Shown here in pieces: positions 12,436 through 25,555 of a DNA stretch of 64,000 bases. A program made the position numbers and the translations under genes. Position 1 is the stretch's first letter; each line of letters starts with the position of its first letter. The stretch spans positions 422,332 to 486,331 of the forward strand of contig QAOA01001442.1 of the NCBI GenBank assembly GCA_003255065.1. The letters run 5' to 3'. Under the pieces are notes generated by a model. The model ran no database searches. It was not told the DNA's origin and worked only from the letters and a program-made list of their open reading frames with translations. This stretch comes from Cercis canadensis (Eukaryota > Streptophyta > Magnoliopsida > Fabales > Fabaceae).

Positions 12436-14128
12436 CACTCTAGTATTTGTTTGCTACTTTAAAAAACGAGGAATCCTTGAATATCTCTCTATATTTGCGC
12501 TATCCTTGTTAGATTTGATTATTAAGATGAGGTCTGGGTTCATGTCATTTTATATTTTATCTGCCTAAATAGACCACATTTGCACATCACCAATTACAAT
12601 GACGATTATGTATGCAATTTTAGCCTCTCTTTTGTGTTGTCAACAATTGGGAGTACTCTTAGTTCCAGAACGATGAAACAAAAAATAAGTCTCATTTTCG
12701 GATGCCCATTGAATAATTAATGCCAATTGAATCACAAGCAATTTGTCAACAAATGATATTCAATTGGAATGATTGGATATCTGTATTCTTATTTTAAAAA
12801 GATAAACCAACTCGGATATCCTTATTATTCCAAATAGATTGGATCATGTTTGACAAACATAGTGATTAGAATAATTTTGGTGGAAGGCTTTTTTTTTTTT
12901 TTTTAATTAATTTTGGTGTAGGAGAGAATTGAATCAAATTTTATGTGGCTTACATAACATTACAGCCGTGAACCTGCCAGTTGTAGGGAATTTTGTAATT
13001 TCTTCTTTTGTCCATTGAAACTAGCCAGTCTTACAGTAATTTTCTATGTCATGGATGGTTGATGAATGCAATTAGTATAGTTTTTATTTTTTATTTTTAA
13101 AAGAAAAACAGTGCTTGTTGTAACAAACATTATTGTACAATCATGTAATTCGCTAATAATTTGTCTGAACTTTGGAAGCACAATTGGACAATGACTTGCC
13201 TGAGTGTGAGTAGAGATTTAGTAGACGTCTTAAACTTATATTCAATTCTGAGTGTACTAAAATAAATTTTAAAAAATAAGACAAATGGTTCATGATGTTG
13301 TCCTAGCCGACAAGGATCACATAACGTGTAAACCTTTTAATCGAGTGAAAAATGCATTAGAAAGTTACAGCATAATCTTTTTTTTTTTTTTTTTTTTTGG
13401 CTGTGAAAAGTTACAGCATAGTTGTATGATAACAATTTTCCTAAATCAAAGTCTTCTCAGGCGAACCCAAAAGGATAGTAGTTGAGGGGGCAGCAATCAT
13501 TTTGCAAAAGTTGGTGGGCACGCATTCAAATAAAGGCTCGTGCACGGTGGTTACCCAACAAACAGGCCCACCAATCAATCTATGGGCTATGAACTGTGGC
13601 ACCTGACGCTGCAAAGAACGGATTTTCAACAATTCGACACACGTGATAGACACTTGCAATTGCAATTTTAATTTTACATCTAACCGTAAATTTGATGAAA
13701 TTTCGGCAATAGAAGGCAAAAATTGATGAAATTTAGAGAGGCCATAAATTGATTATAATAATTATATCTTTTCTTATAATAAATAAAATATTGATCATTC
13801 AGAGAGATAGTAACCAATCGGCATACAAATTTTCTTGTTCGTATATTAACATCCAGGATTTCTCTGTTGAAGGTTGACAGAGACAAAAAGTGAAAAAAGA
13901 TTGCGGAGAATGATTCACATCTGTCGGCAAAAGCAAAATAACATAGCTTTCAATTAGATTTTTCCATTTTTTTCCTTCCTTCATTTCTGTATACTGAGGA
14001 AATAAAGAAAGGTTCCAAAAAAACCAAAAAAGGTTCCTGTGTTTTGACATCTACGGTTCCTATGCCCGTATATTTGATTCTATGTACCTAAAACCCCAAA
14101 AAGCATAAATCAGCCATGCATTAGAGGA
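12436..14128. other. Intergenic spacer between convergent NFU-like and LOG genes
   Basis: AT-rich, with poly-T tracts near 12,891-12,904 and 13,378-13,398. No RNA gene or coding exon could be recognised. Both neighbouring genes end toward this spacer, so it should contain their two 3' UTRs. Confidence 0.45.
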
Positions 14129-17100
14129 TCACATGGCAACCTCTGATTCAGGCACAGGCACGTAATTTAGTCTATGACTATCCACCTCTTCCCACACCAA
14201 CTTGGACACCACCTCATCTTGCTCAGGTACATGTTCCTGTTTTCAAACAAAATAACCAAATAATAGTTAACTTCTTGCAAATATTAATTAGGCTGAGGCT
14301 GACATATAAGCTCCACTTAATTAGCCACTTGTAATAAAATTTAAACTACGACTATTTGATTTGATTTGCTCAAAGAAACCACCTTTCTGAACCATATTTT
14401 ATATTCTCAAATTATATTATAAGCGAGGAGCAATGTGGACGCACCTCTAGCTCTCTCACCAATTGTTTGGCTGTGGGTGCAGACACGATAATGCGACGCG
14501 CCGTAGGGGAAATAAAGCCTTCATCAACGGCCTTATCAATGAAAGACAACAAGGAATTGTAGTAGCCATCAACATTCAACAGGCCCACCTGCATCACACA
14601 AATCAAACACTTTGTCACAATAATTAATGTACTAGTCGTCTTTCACAAACCACAACCTCATTTGTTTTGAGTTGTTCTTGATTCATTATGGTCTCGATTG
14701 ATAAACATATCTTTCTCCCATTCAAACGGAGAACCTTCAAATAATAATGTAACGTGGCAACGATTAACTAAAGCATAATCCCAAGCTATCTTTTCATGTG
14801 AATCTTAATTAAATACCCACATGAATTGGTTCTATTCAGAAGCTTCCTCGTATGTATATTTAATTTAAAGATGGATCCAAAGCTGATAATGTTTTATTGA
14901 CGTTCACATATTCAGTCAACTTTGCTATCCAAGGTCTGAACAGAAGGGTATCCAAGTAACATGACAACGGATACGTAAAAGAACAAGAGCACTACAAAAC
15001 ATGGACAAAATAAATACGTCTCATGTGGAGACAAAAGTTTCTGAAGACAAGTGCTATCACAATAATCAAAGGCAAACAACAACATGGAGTTTGACTTTTG
15101 ATATTTTATGTGTCTGTATATCAGAATTCGATTCCAGAGAGATCTGCAGTGCTAATGAAGTTTGATTAAACACCTTAGTTTACGTACTTTATTCCATTCC
15201 CATCTTTCAGGTACCTCTCTTACTTGACTAACCGAAAAATGAAAAAGGCATCTCTCCCTTACTCATCCACTCTCTCTCTCTCCACATGCAATTTTATATT
15301 ATGTGGATACAGTTGTTGGAGAATAATTTTGGTCAGCGAAGTTTGCAACTAACGTCATTGGTATCTGAGCAATTAACTATCACAATTAGAGAACAATTAT
15401 GTCCTCTGATTTGTTAATCACAAATTAAAAAATGAGAATGGTTCTTACGGGTTTGCGGTGGATCCCAAGCTGTGCCCATGTAATAACTTCCAGCAATTCT
15501 TCAAGGGTTCCATAGCCTCCTGATGTTAGCAAATAATCTGATGAGTACTCTATGCTTTCTTAAATATACATGTGTATAAATGAACTAGGCGCTTTTACAC
15601 TTGTCTCTCTTTTAGTTCATATGTACCAGGGAGAGCAATAAAGGCATCAGCTTGACGGGCCATCTCGGCTTTCCTTTGGTGCATATCAGACACTGCTCTC
15701 ACTTCCCCAATAGGATCACCAGTTATCTGCAACATGTTTATCTCGTGTCATTGACCAGGAGCATATTGGAATTTCAAACAGGAACCCAATTAGAGTTATA
15801 CATTAAACTAATTAGATATGGACAATAAATATTTGGATCATGTTCTGTATTATGATAAAGACTACTAACTACTGAGTGATTGTTCAAGTGATGTACCTCT
15901 CTTGGCATGAGACTTTTTGGGATAACCCTGCATAATCAGATGCCCATGAATGCACGTGATCAGTACCAATACAACACATATTTACATAATTACGGTTTCA
16001 ACTAATGGGAGACACGCCATATTTCTTACAAAGTTTTCTGCTTTCAATTTATATAAGAACAATAAGAAACCAGAGACTAAATTGTCTTAATTGTTCTTTA
16101 AGGATAGAAGAGAAGTGCTTCTGTTTATTATGTGGAACTTTGAAAAGGGCAGCAGGTCATCAAAGTCCTGGCCAATATCATAAAGAGAAAAAGGCAAGAA
16201 ACGGTGTCTTGCTCCAATTGCTGCGCAGGAACTTTCTAGTATGGAAAGTTAAAAGCTTTTGGTTCCTTGTGCAAAGTACCAAAAGGGGTTCGGTTTAAAC
16301 TTTATCCATTAGAGGCAGAGGAGTTCTGGTTAAAAAGCTAGCAGCCTCTGACCATAAGTAATAAGTAAAGGTCACACGTGCTTTTGATCTCAGCAATACT
16401 GTAGAGAGCCAGATTAAGTACTAGAATGTTCTTTGTTTATATCCAAAATGCTGCCTTTCAACCAAACATTTGGAAGCCTTCAAAATTATTAACAAGAAAA
16501 AGAATTGTACCATGTTGCTTGCATTTGATCCCATGATGTCCTCCTTTGTAAAACATCTCTTAGAAAACAGGGAACACGCATGGGATGGTTCAAGAGGCAA
16601 CGCAAGAACAAAAACAAACAACTTCATAGGAAACCCAGAAGACATGATTATGTTGGGCTGTATTTTCACACACACGGAGAGTGGGTAGAGAGAGAGAGCG
16701 AGAGAGATATAGAGAGAAAGATAAATAAAGAGAGAGAGGACAAACCCTAGAACATGGCGCCCACCATCATGAACTGCCTGAGAAACGAGACCCATCAACC
16801 CCACGCTACCGCCTCCATAGACCAAATCAATCCTTCTCTCTACCTTCAAAACACATCGAAAATCAAAACAAAGCAGACGCGTGTAAATAAACCCATCATA
16901 AAATAAACCAGACCAAAGACAGTAATAATAATAAAAATATGTGCTTTTTAGTTTTTACTGGACACTGGTGAATCGCAACCCATAGGGGTAGAAATAGTTT
17001 ATAACTTTTTTAAAAATAAAATTAAAAAGGGAATACTGTATGGTGAGTGAGTGTAATAAGCATTTTTTCTTAGAAACCCATAGGCATAAATCATGGAGGC

Positions 17101-18058
17101 GGAGATGGCAAAGGCTAAGAAGTAAGAAGAGAACAATCTTCATAGAGTAATAATGATAACAAGGTTGCACATTTGGTTCCCAAGAAAAGAGCACAAGGTA
17201 TTTGTTTTCTGTTTTTATTCCAGAATGAAAATGAAAATTTGGAAGTGTTTTAGAAAAACAAACAGAGATCATGCAAGAAGGCTGCTCAACTGACAGGCAG
17301 GTTACAGCTAGCAATCTCTCTNTAATAATGATAACAAGGTTGCACGTTTGGTTCCCAAGAAAAGAGCACAAGGTATTTGTTTTCTGTTTTTATTCCAGAA
17401 TGAAAATGAAAATTTGGAAGTGTTTTAGAAAAACAAACAGAGATCATGCAAGAAGGCTGCTCAACTGACAGGCAGGTTACAGCTAGCAATCTCTCTGTCT
17501 CTCTCTCTTGCCAAACTTAAACCCTAAACCATTCTCTTATTCCTCAACAATCATAACCCCACGTTCACGGATTGTATAATTGGAAGAAACCACCATCGCC
17601 GTCACACACGGAAGATAATTTTGTCAGCTACAGAACAATATAGGAGATAAATAAAAACCAATAATTGAAATAAATTAATACAGAGAACAATGGAAGCCGT
17701 TCAGACCGCGCTATGCTGAGTGGCGAATTTTTCCCGGAAAATGCGATTCAAGGAAAAATAATTCCTTGAATCTAACGGAGGAGATTCAAACCGTGTTTAA
17801 TACCGAATTGAATTCGATTTAAGAAAACCATATAGGAGAGAAAAAATGCAGAATGAAACAAAGTAGAATTTGATGAAAAGCTTTTTCTGGAAAAGTTAAC
17901 ATATGGGAAGAATATGAAGCGTCAAAGAGGGGAATGTCGTTGAAAGTTACCAGCTCCTTGCCAAGTTCTACAGCAGCTTCTTGGTAGCTAGCTTTCTTCC
18001 CTGAACTGCTTCCACAGAAAACACAAATCCTCTTGAACCTTGATTTTGCCTCTTCCAT
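14129..18058 (-). CDS. LOG: LONELY GUY cytokinin riboside 5'-monophosphate phosphoribohydrolase, 7 exons
   Basis: Releases active cytokinin base from its nucleotide in one step; cytosol and nucleus in known members. Exons on the minus strand: 18058-17951, 16843-16746, 15927-15897, 15726-15627, 15519-15449, 14588-14445, 14236-14129; 219 residues, typical of LOG proteins. Seen: [10 protein letters not shown] near the N-terminus, GGGSVGLMG at 46-54, [18 protein letters not shown], and the catalytic PGGYGTLEE at 112-120 that defines active LOGs. The ATG at 18058 is the only start that keeps the family N-terminus. Introns 1 and 2 are large; intron 1 contains GA repeats on its exon 2 side and a duplicated segment around a single N (17148-17495) that does not affect coding. 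It resembles the plant LOG1/LOG3 type, but the paralogue number cannot be assigned. Confidence 0.95.
16684..16740. repeat. GA-rich microsatellite in LOG intron 2
   Basis: Imperfect run of AG/GA units lying a few bases beyond the donor of LOG exon 2 (exon end 16746), read on the minus strand as CT repeats. Simple repeat; no other meaning is visible. Confidence 0.7.
17148..17495. repeat. Near-identical direct duplication flanking one N, LOG intron 1
   Basis: Bases 17148-17321 recur almost exactly at 17323-17495 with a single N (17322) between them; one visible difference is cacatttgg versus cacgtttgg. Two copies abutting an N suggest two overlapping contig ends that were joined without merging, not a biological repeat. 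Confidence 0.85.
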
Positions 18059-18165
18059 TATCGCTCTCTTATGGATTCAATGAGCTTGAACCACAAGAAA
18101 GAAAAGAGAGATGGTTGAGAATGAGAACAAGGTGACAATTTGTTAACGCATAGATGCGTGTATGT

Positions 18166-18183
18166 GTGTATATATATATATAC
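18166..18183 (-). promoter_or_regulatory. TA-repeat / TATA region upstream of LOG
   Basis: Alternating TATATATA about 110 bases upstream of the LOG start on the minus strand, at a position suited to a TATA box. It is also a microsatellite, so the promoter role is inferred from position only. Confidence 0.4.
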
Positions 18184-18189
18184 ACCCCC

Positions 18190-21100
18190 CCTCTGGGGCT
18201 CTGCTCCCTAACCCACATCTCAATCCTTGGAAAGTCCTTGCTAATTAGAAATTATCCTTTTTAAATAAATTTGTATTTATCTTAATTTTTTATTGGATAT
18301 GTTATACAAATAGACCAAAAGAAGCAATGGGAAACATAAAGGATGAAGTTGTATGCGTACGATTTTAAAAATCATATGTTCTTCCAACGCGCCTAATAAA
18401 TTACCTAAATAGCGTTACTACCACTACCACTTATTACTAATATTAATGGATTCAATGTTTTTTGAAACAACCACATCCTTTGCACTTTTTTAACTGAAAA
18501 TCTATAATCCAAATCCATTTACCCTTCCACCTACTCCCCTCCTATCTTTTCTCTTCTCTAATTTGGTAACATCCGTTTAGATTTTATGATATTATATAAA
18601 TATATTATATTACATTGATATAATAATAAGTATATATAATTTTTATATTTTATTAAATAAAAATATTTTATATTTTAAACTAAATTTAAAAATAATTAAT
18701 TTATTTATATATATTATTTACATATTAATTATTTTCATTTAATATTTATATATACTACTTTGGTAACGGTAAAAGCAAAATTACAGACACACTCCAAAAT
18801 AAAATTGTAAAGACCGAGCGTTTTTTTTAATTTTTAACCGTAAAAAAAGGCCCTTTTTTTCTAATACTCAGTAACTTGCTATTTATGTCATTGGATATAG
18901 ATCGGTGTGTTCGTGCGATTTAGTTTACGAGCCCAATTCAACAGTTAGCAACATCGTAATTTTTTTTTTTTTGGCTGTTTCTGAGATTTGTAGCTTCTAA
19001 CTCACATGTTGGCACCATCTGACCTCGTATTAATTTATGGGATATGTACACAAAAATTGATCATTGTTAATATAGAACTTTTTTGCCTAATTACGGTTAT
19101 ACAATAACCTGCATCTAAATAATATATGCTTATATAATATCCAATAATGTAGTTTATCCAGCATGCAGCTCACGTGTAAACCCCGTTGTTTTGGGAATCA
19201 CGCAACTTTCAGAAATTGAAATAAATTAAACTAGATAACCAAACTGTTAGCAAGATACATAAATAGCATATTGTGCAACTGTGTCCATAAAAATTATACA
19301 ATATTTGTCGGAACTTAATCCAACAACAAACTTTATTTGAATGTGATTTGACTAGAATTATCACATTCATTAAAAGTATAGAAAATGGATTATAATATTT
19401 TTTTAGTGATGTGGAACTTATTTGACCACCTCTTGCAAATGCAGACAATGGAAAGTTAGAAGAGTAGAGACCCTTCTCATTAATTATGGAACTCTCTTAA
19501 AATCTTTTATTGAGGCTATTTGAAAATAGAAATACCAATATTCCCAAATAAAAATATATAACCTCCGTATATGTTTTAGCCAAGAAAAAAAATGTTTCAT
19601 ACCAAAGAAATGGACGAAACTTACTATATACCATTTTTTTTCATAGTTAAAAAAAAAATTTAATATTTTTATCTAGGGTTATAGAAAAATAAGAATGAAA
19701 ATTCAAATATGAGAATTACTTTTATAATTAGCAAAAAAGAAAAAATAATTTTGAGAGTTCTGACCAATAACCAATCCGACACAATTGGACTGCCTGCAGA
19801 CTCTTCTTATATAGAGATTAGCTGATTTGGTTTAGAGAAAAATAATAATTAATGACTTTTGCTAACTTATTCCACTTTTGGGTTACCCCACCTTTTACTA
19901 ATCATTGATTTTGTAAAGTGTTTAAAAAAGTTAAATTATTTAAATAGTAGTTCGTTCTAGAGCATACAAAAGTTGAACATACGAGAAATAATAACATTGA
20001 AAAAAAAAAATTTTGACTGAAAATAGTAAAAAAATTTAACTCAGTATCACCCAAAATTATTGCATTAATTATCGAAATAAAAAGTGAATTGTAGTTCTAC
20101 CTCAAACCCTTGGGGGAAGGAGGTAGTGCTACCCTATTTTTAAGAGTTGTAGCTTAGCGAAGGCTATGATTAACTAGTAAGAGAAATGGGTTTCGGAAAG
20201 GAATGCATCGGGAAATGCGAAGACTCTTTGATTTAGGGTGTGGGGATGATCCATCATTCCATTGACCAGTAATCATTACGCTTTTGCTTGATTTATGCAT
20301 TTTGATTGATTGATGCCATGTAGAAGGAAAGATAATTTATTGGGACAAGTGACTGCATCACCCCAAAATCACAATCCTGGACCAAAGCGTTATTAATTTT
20401 CTCCTCTCTTTTATTCCATTTGTTTTCTTCCTATCTCTTCATATTTTCACATATGGACAATTTAATCATAAATGAATTGTTTATGGAAAATACGAGAGAG
20501 GGGATGGATTATGTTATATGATTCATTAATTTATTTAAACTATTAATAATGTATTATCATATTAGTATTTTTTAACATAAATAAATTATACAATATGACT
20601 AAATCTAAGTTTATTGACTTGAATATTATATTTTTATTATATTTTTTAATTTAATTATTTAAATATTATAATTTTAAAAATTTAAAAATAAAATAAATTT
20701 TTTGAACATGTGAAAATCACAAATGAAACACGTGGGACATAACAATAGCCTATTGGTGCATCCCTTCTTGTCATCTTTTATTTTTATAGGAAGTTGAAGA
20801 AAGAACATGTCAGATGGTCATTAACNATGATAAATGTATAAAATTATTTTTAAAATATTATATTCTGATTAAAGAACCCGGAATCTATTTACTTATTTAT
20901 CTCTTTTTTATTTTTTCCTTGCTTGCTGAATTTAATATAATTGTTTTTTCTTTTCTCTTGTGTTTTGATCAAATGCAACGCCCATACTTTGATGTTCCTT
21001 TTCTACAATGATTCGTCTGGCCCAACTGCATAATATCCATTGTGTCCTCCTCCAGCTTGTGTGTGTGTATGTTTTTTTCACATGTAGAAAATATTTTTAT

Positions 21101-23151
21101 TGTGTTTTTTTGCTGTGTAAACTACAATTTTAACAAGATTGTATTTTCATTATTTTAATATGAAAATAAATTATTCAACATTTTTATCACCACTTTATTA
21201 TTAATAACTTAATTGTATAATTATTTTAAAAAATTAATCTACACATTTGAGTTTCAGTATTTCAGATAAAAAAAAAGCTTAAACTATGAAAAAATGTTTT
21301 TTTTTCCATAAAATAGGAAAAATACTTGATTTTTTTTTAAGATTTGCATAACATATAGTTGGAAGAATAAATTATTATATCTTTGATGCTTTAAAATGGA
21401 AAATGTACTTTGAAAAGTAAAATATAAAAGAATAATAATCTATAAAATGAGGTGAATGTAGTTGTAAAAATGGAGTGAAAATGAAAATTTTGTAACCGGC
21501 CAGCAGAAAAGAAAAGTAGAAAAGGGATGGAAAGTGGAAAATTTCTGAGGGGGCGCACGGTATTGTCAGAGTAGAGAATTCCTTCAACCGACGCTTATTC
21601 CATGTAGGTTATTTATGAATGAGACACAGCCTACGTGTCAGTAGTCGAAAATTAGTGGATGAATTGGGTGGGCGTGGGATAAATGCGTCCGTTAGATTAT
21701 AGATGGGAGGAAAAATAGGGATTGATGTAAGGAGAAAGAGAAGGAGAAGAAGAGCGGAAAAGTTGGGGAGGGGAGCAATGTGGGACCCGTACGATAATTG
21801 AATGATCGCTACGGTTAGTACACATGGGACAAGCCGCCCGCAAGCAACCCACTCTTGAATCAAAGTGACAGAGTCAGAGAGTGAACTGTGAAGTGAAGGC
21901 ATTGTGTGTATTCTCCCCTTCCTCCTACTAAGTGTTGGGTGGATTTTATTAATATATTTGTATTATTTTAATTGAAATAGTTTGATATTTGATTCATTAA
22001 TATAATATGACTTTATATTACATTTGAGTGATGTAAGATAGAGTGAGTGTGCTTTATTGATAAGGATATTGAAATTTTTATTTTAAACAATTAGTTATTT
22101 TTGTGTATGAAAATAATTATTTTTTTGAAAAATTTTTAAAGACGAATTCCACAGCAAGCTGATACATTAAAAAAATAAATTTGGTATCCAACGATATTGA
22201 TTGGCAGTGAGGGAAATGGGTTCCGTTCCGTGGAGTGTTTCTTGATACTTTGATTTGGAGAGGGAGGCACACGTGCAGTGCAGTGCAGTGCAGAGGATAG
22301 ATAGGAAGGTCCTTGTCCTGACCGAAATGATGATTTGTTTGGTGATGGGACAGAAACAAGACAGTCTTGAGATCTGTAACAATTGCTCTCTTCCGGAATC
22401 GGACCTTTTTATGCGCCACTGCTTTTCCCTCTTCCTTCCGCTCACTATTCTTCTTTGGGAGTGTGGGCTATAAATTTAGCCAACTCTGTCTCTGTGTTTT
22501 CTTTTCTCTAGCCATAGTAGCCCTAAGTACCATAACCTCCATAAATAACTTCTATAAGCTGCTCTTCATATAAATATCGTCACGTCAGTTTTTCTTTTTT
22601 GCTAAATTACGCCAATTTATTGTAGGAGATTACATAGAGCCAAGGTTATAAGAATTGCTTACGAGTTACGACTTACCAGTAGTTCGCTATTCGTTTTATG
22701 AAAAAGTGTTGTCTTGAGTTCAGTAAAACTCATGTAAGAGCTCTCAGGGATTCAGTTTCGCCTCCCTTTCTTATTACTCCTTCTCAGGGATGCGCTTAAC
22801 TTGTGTGTAACAAAATTAGTGAGGGGTTTAGAGAAGCAAAAAGTTATATAGGTTTAAATTTCGCGCCACCGCATTAAAAGAAAAAGAAAAATGAGTGGTC
22901 ACGGAGTAAGCATGGGTAGCTGTCTAACAAATGAGTACGGGCTTACTCCAGCTAACACTGTTGTTTCCTTTCATTACAGCCCATGTGCACAAGTACTATA
23001 CTCAGTCTCGCTTGTATGTGAAAGTGTAACATGTCGGCCCAATTTAGGGTGCAGAATTCGATCTGTAAGCCCACTCAATAAAGAAAAGGGCCATCAAAAC
23101 CCGTTCTTAATTTATCATTAATTCTACAAGAGTTGCAACAATAATGATAAT
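18190..23151. other. Gene-free AT-rich spacer (first part)
   Basis: Very AT-rich between about 18,550 and 18,760 and again at 20,500-20,700. It includes an isolated N at 20826 without duplicated flanks and a short GTGCA-type tandem repeat at about 22,273-22,292. No coding exon, tRNA or clear transposon terminus was recognised. A moderately GC-rich stretch at 22,200-23,110 has only short frames without known motifs. Confidence 0.45.
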
Positions 23152-23206
23152 TCCGTTGTCGTCCAGCGGTTTAGGATGTCTGCCTTTCACACTCCCGACA
23201 ATGGAA
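23152..23206 (+). pseudogene. tRNA-Glu pseudogene with internal deletion
   Basis: The first about 39 bases match plant tRNA-Glu: acceptor half tccgttgtc, D arm gtccagcggtttaggat with one extra T, and an anticodon loop with ctttcac (TTC). The sequence then jumps directly to cccgacaatggaa, which corresponds to the end of the T stem and the 3' acceptor. The 3' side of the anticodon stem, the variable loop and most of the T arm are missing, about 20 bases in all. The acceptor ends still nearly pair. It cannot fold as a normal tRNA and lacks an intact box B, so it is a dead copy. Confidence 0.8.
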
Positions 23207-23406
23207 TGTGCCAATTTTAATTTTTGGGTTAAAGAAAAGTTATATGCTGTTAAAAACCTCAAATTATTTGTTTAATTACTTTACCAAAAATAAAACCTTT
23301 CTATTAGTTTGTGATTGCATTAAAGAGTCCAAATCTTATAGATGTTAATGCTTCTATTTTTTATTTTTATTTTTATATTCAGGATATTCTCACATCATTT
23401 GAATAT

Positions 23407-24113
23407 GAGACTAATCCTTATTAGGAACGGGAGTAATAACTAATAAATTTCGCACAACAAGTGCAACTCTAAAGATTTAAACTCATAATATTTAGCCTAT
23501 AATGCTTTGTGGTTCAGTCTGCTTTTATTGAACCAACACTTTATTAATAGATGTTAATGTTATTTTTGTAGTAAGCTATAATATGCTCTGTTTGGTAACC
23601 TTGATATATTGGTAGGCAAATTAGAGTAACTTTATGATCAAATTAGTGAGAAATTTTAGTAATTTTGTCAAATTTCAAAAGATAAGAAAAGCATTTTAAA
23701 AATAATTAGTAATATTAGATGTACGAAACATTGTGGTTCATCCTTGTAATATTAGTAATATTAGATGTACGAGACTAATCCCTATTTGAAACGGGAGTAA
23801 TAATTAATAAATTTCTCACAACAAGTGCGACTCTAAGGATTTAAACTCATAATATTTAGCCTATAATGCTTTGTGGTTCAGTCTGCTTTTATTGAACCAA
23901 CACTTTATTAATAGATGTTAATGTTATTTTTGTAGTAAGCTATAATATGCTCTGTTTGGTAACCTTGATATATTGGTAGGCAAATTAGAGTAACTTTATG
24001 ATCAAATTAGTGAGAAATTTTAGTAATTTTGTCAAATTTCAAAAGATAAGAAAAGCATTTTAAAAATAATTAGTAATATTAGATGTACGAAACATTGTGG
24101 TTCATCCTTGTAA
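23407..24113 (+). repeat. 364-bp tandem duplication
   Basis: The segment starting gagactaatcc at 23407 is repeated from 23771 with only scattered substitutions, for example aactaat versus aattaat and cgcacaac versus ctcacaac. Offset is 364 bases; the second copy runs to about 24113. No N lies between the copies and they have begun to diverge, so this is more likely a real local duplication than an assembly join. Each unit includes a ctctgtttggtaacc block reminiscent of transposon termini, but no complete element was identified. Confidence 0.85.
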
Positions 24114-24568
24114 TAATGAAAAAACTCACTAGATGTAATTTTGACGTGAGAGTCTTGATACTTTTTAAATGTTTGATAAATTATATGAATGATAATGCTA
24201 AATGGAAATGAAGTAAATTAGATATACAGGTAAGTGAATGAGTTGCGGAAATAAATGAGTAATAGTGAGTTAGGCTATGATACTTTGGATGGATTTGTGA
24301 ATGAATTGATGGGTTAGTTCATAATCCATGTATTTGGGCTATGAGATGAGATGAGACAGACAACATCACACTTCAATAGCCCAAAATAGAAAAAGAAAGG
24401 CCTCACGCTCGTAATGTTCACGTGCCCTGTTGGTTGTTGTCTAGGCTTGGCTCTCCATCTCATGCACTAAAACACTACCGGGTTGCGAATTGCCAGCTTC
24501 CTCCGATCCAAGATACTCACTCCAATACAAGTTTCCAAGTGTTCTTTCTTCTTAGTGACTTTCTGTTA

Positions 24569-24761
24569 GGTACTGTTTGAATGTTTTAACATTTTTTAGA
24601 AAGTGAGTGCGAGAATAAAACTCTTTTTTAAGACATAAAAAATACATGAGAATGAAATTTTACATAAAAATTAAGACTGAGAATAAATTTTTTTCACCTA
24701 AAAAGATAAAGATAAAACTTTCTTAAAAATAAAATTTTTATTCTTTATACCAAACACTACC
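24569..24761. mobile_element. Tourist-like (PIF/Harbinger) MITE
   Basis: A 193-bp AT-rich element. Its left end GGTACTGTTTG and right end CAAACACTACC form an 11-bp terminal inverted repeat with one mismatch. It is flanked on both sides by TTA (24566-24568 and 24762-24764), the 3-bp target duplication typical of PIF/Harbinger elements. No coding capacity. The 3-bp duplication is short, so classification rests on size, termini and TTA together. Confidence 0.68.
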
Positions 24762-24764
24762 TTA

Positions 24765-25470
24765 CTCATTATTACGTGGCGAGTGGGGTGCCCTTTACCA
24801 ACTGCAACTTTTATTGAGCTTTTCATGTGCACATTTCGGTGTGCAGTGTGTAGTCCCTTTATTAACTTCTAGATTCCACCAAACTACAACTCCTAAGTTG
24901 GGTTTTGCTCTACTGCCACCTTCTCCATCTTCTGTTAACTGTTGAGTGCTAAGCTCATAATAATTAGTCAAAATATCAGTTTTTTTTGGGAAAACAAATT
25001 AATATATGTTATGCTTTCATTCACAGCAAAAAGTAAATGAATTCAACTTTTGAGCATGAATATGAATTTTGGAGAGAAGAGGAAAAAAACAAAACGTGAT
25101 TATGGATAAATTTAAAATAAGTTGGACTTTCAATTTACAGAATTGTAAAATCAATAGCCTGTGAATGATGACAGATGTCGTAACCATAGCAATGACATCT
25201 AACCTCTCAACTTCGGCTCAGAAAGTAATGGCATGACATGTGAGTTTGATATCCGAAGATAAGACAAATTTTATGATGCTTAATATCATGTGCAGCAAAA
25301 ACCAAAACGACAAAGTTTAGGGGTAGGACTAGGGAGTCCATGTCACCATGTGGAGCTCTTGCAAGTTGCCATGTCAAAACTACCGTTGGTGGCACTCGAG
25401 GTCTCAATGTCAATGTTACTCGGAAATCGAGCACGATTCTCCTGTCCACCTTTACCCATCGCCTTTCCCT
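24765..25470. other. Spacer upstream of the aspartic protease gene
   Basis: Noncoding AT-rich sequence that becomes more GC-rich after about 25,290. It should hold the protease promoter; no further specific element is claimed. Confidence 0.4.
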
Positions 25471-25473
25471 GCT

Positions 25474-25481
25474 TTTATAAG
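25474..25481 (+). promoter_or_regulatory. TATA-like box of the aspartic protease gene
   Basis: TTTATAAG about 80 bases before the ATG at 25556, in a C-rich setting. Distance would give a leader of about 50 bases. Inferred from position. Confidence 0.5.
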
Positions 25482-25555
25482 TAAAAAACCAAACCATAAG
25501 TTCCTCCCCATTCAATTATCTTGTTCACTCTCCCTGAAAACAGAGAAGCAATCCA

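Noticed and set aside
16955..17489. Overlapping open frames around the N at 17322
   Set aside because: They read through the duplicated intron segment of LOG, contain an undefined residue at the N and have no domain.
22273..22292. GTGCA tandem units as a regulatory array
   Set aside because: Only about four units in a spacer far from any start codon; treated as simple repeat.
22117..22473. Several overlapping frames of 70-100 residues on both strands
   Set aside because: They compete on the same DNA, none has a domain or splice-consistent continuation, and composition alone does not support a gene.
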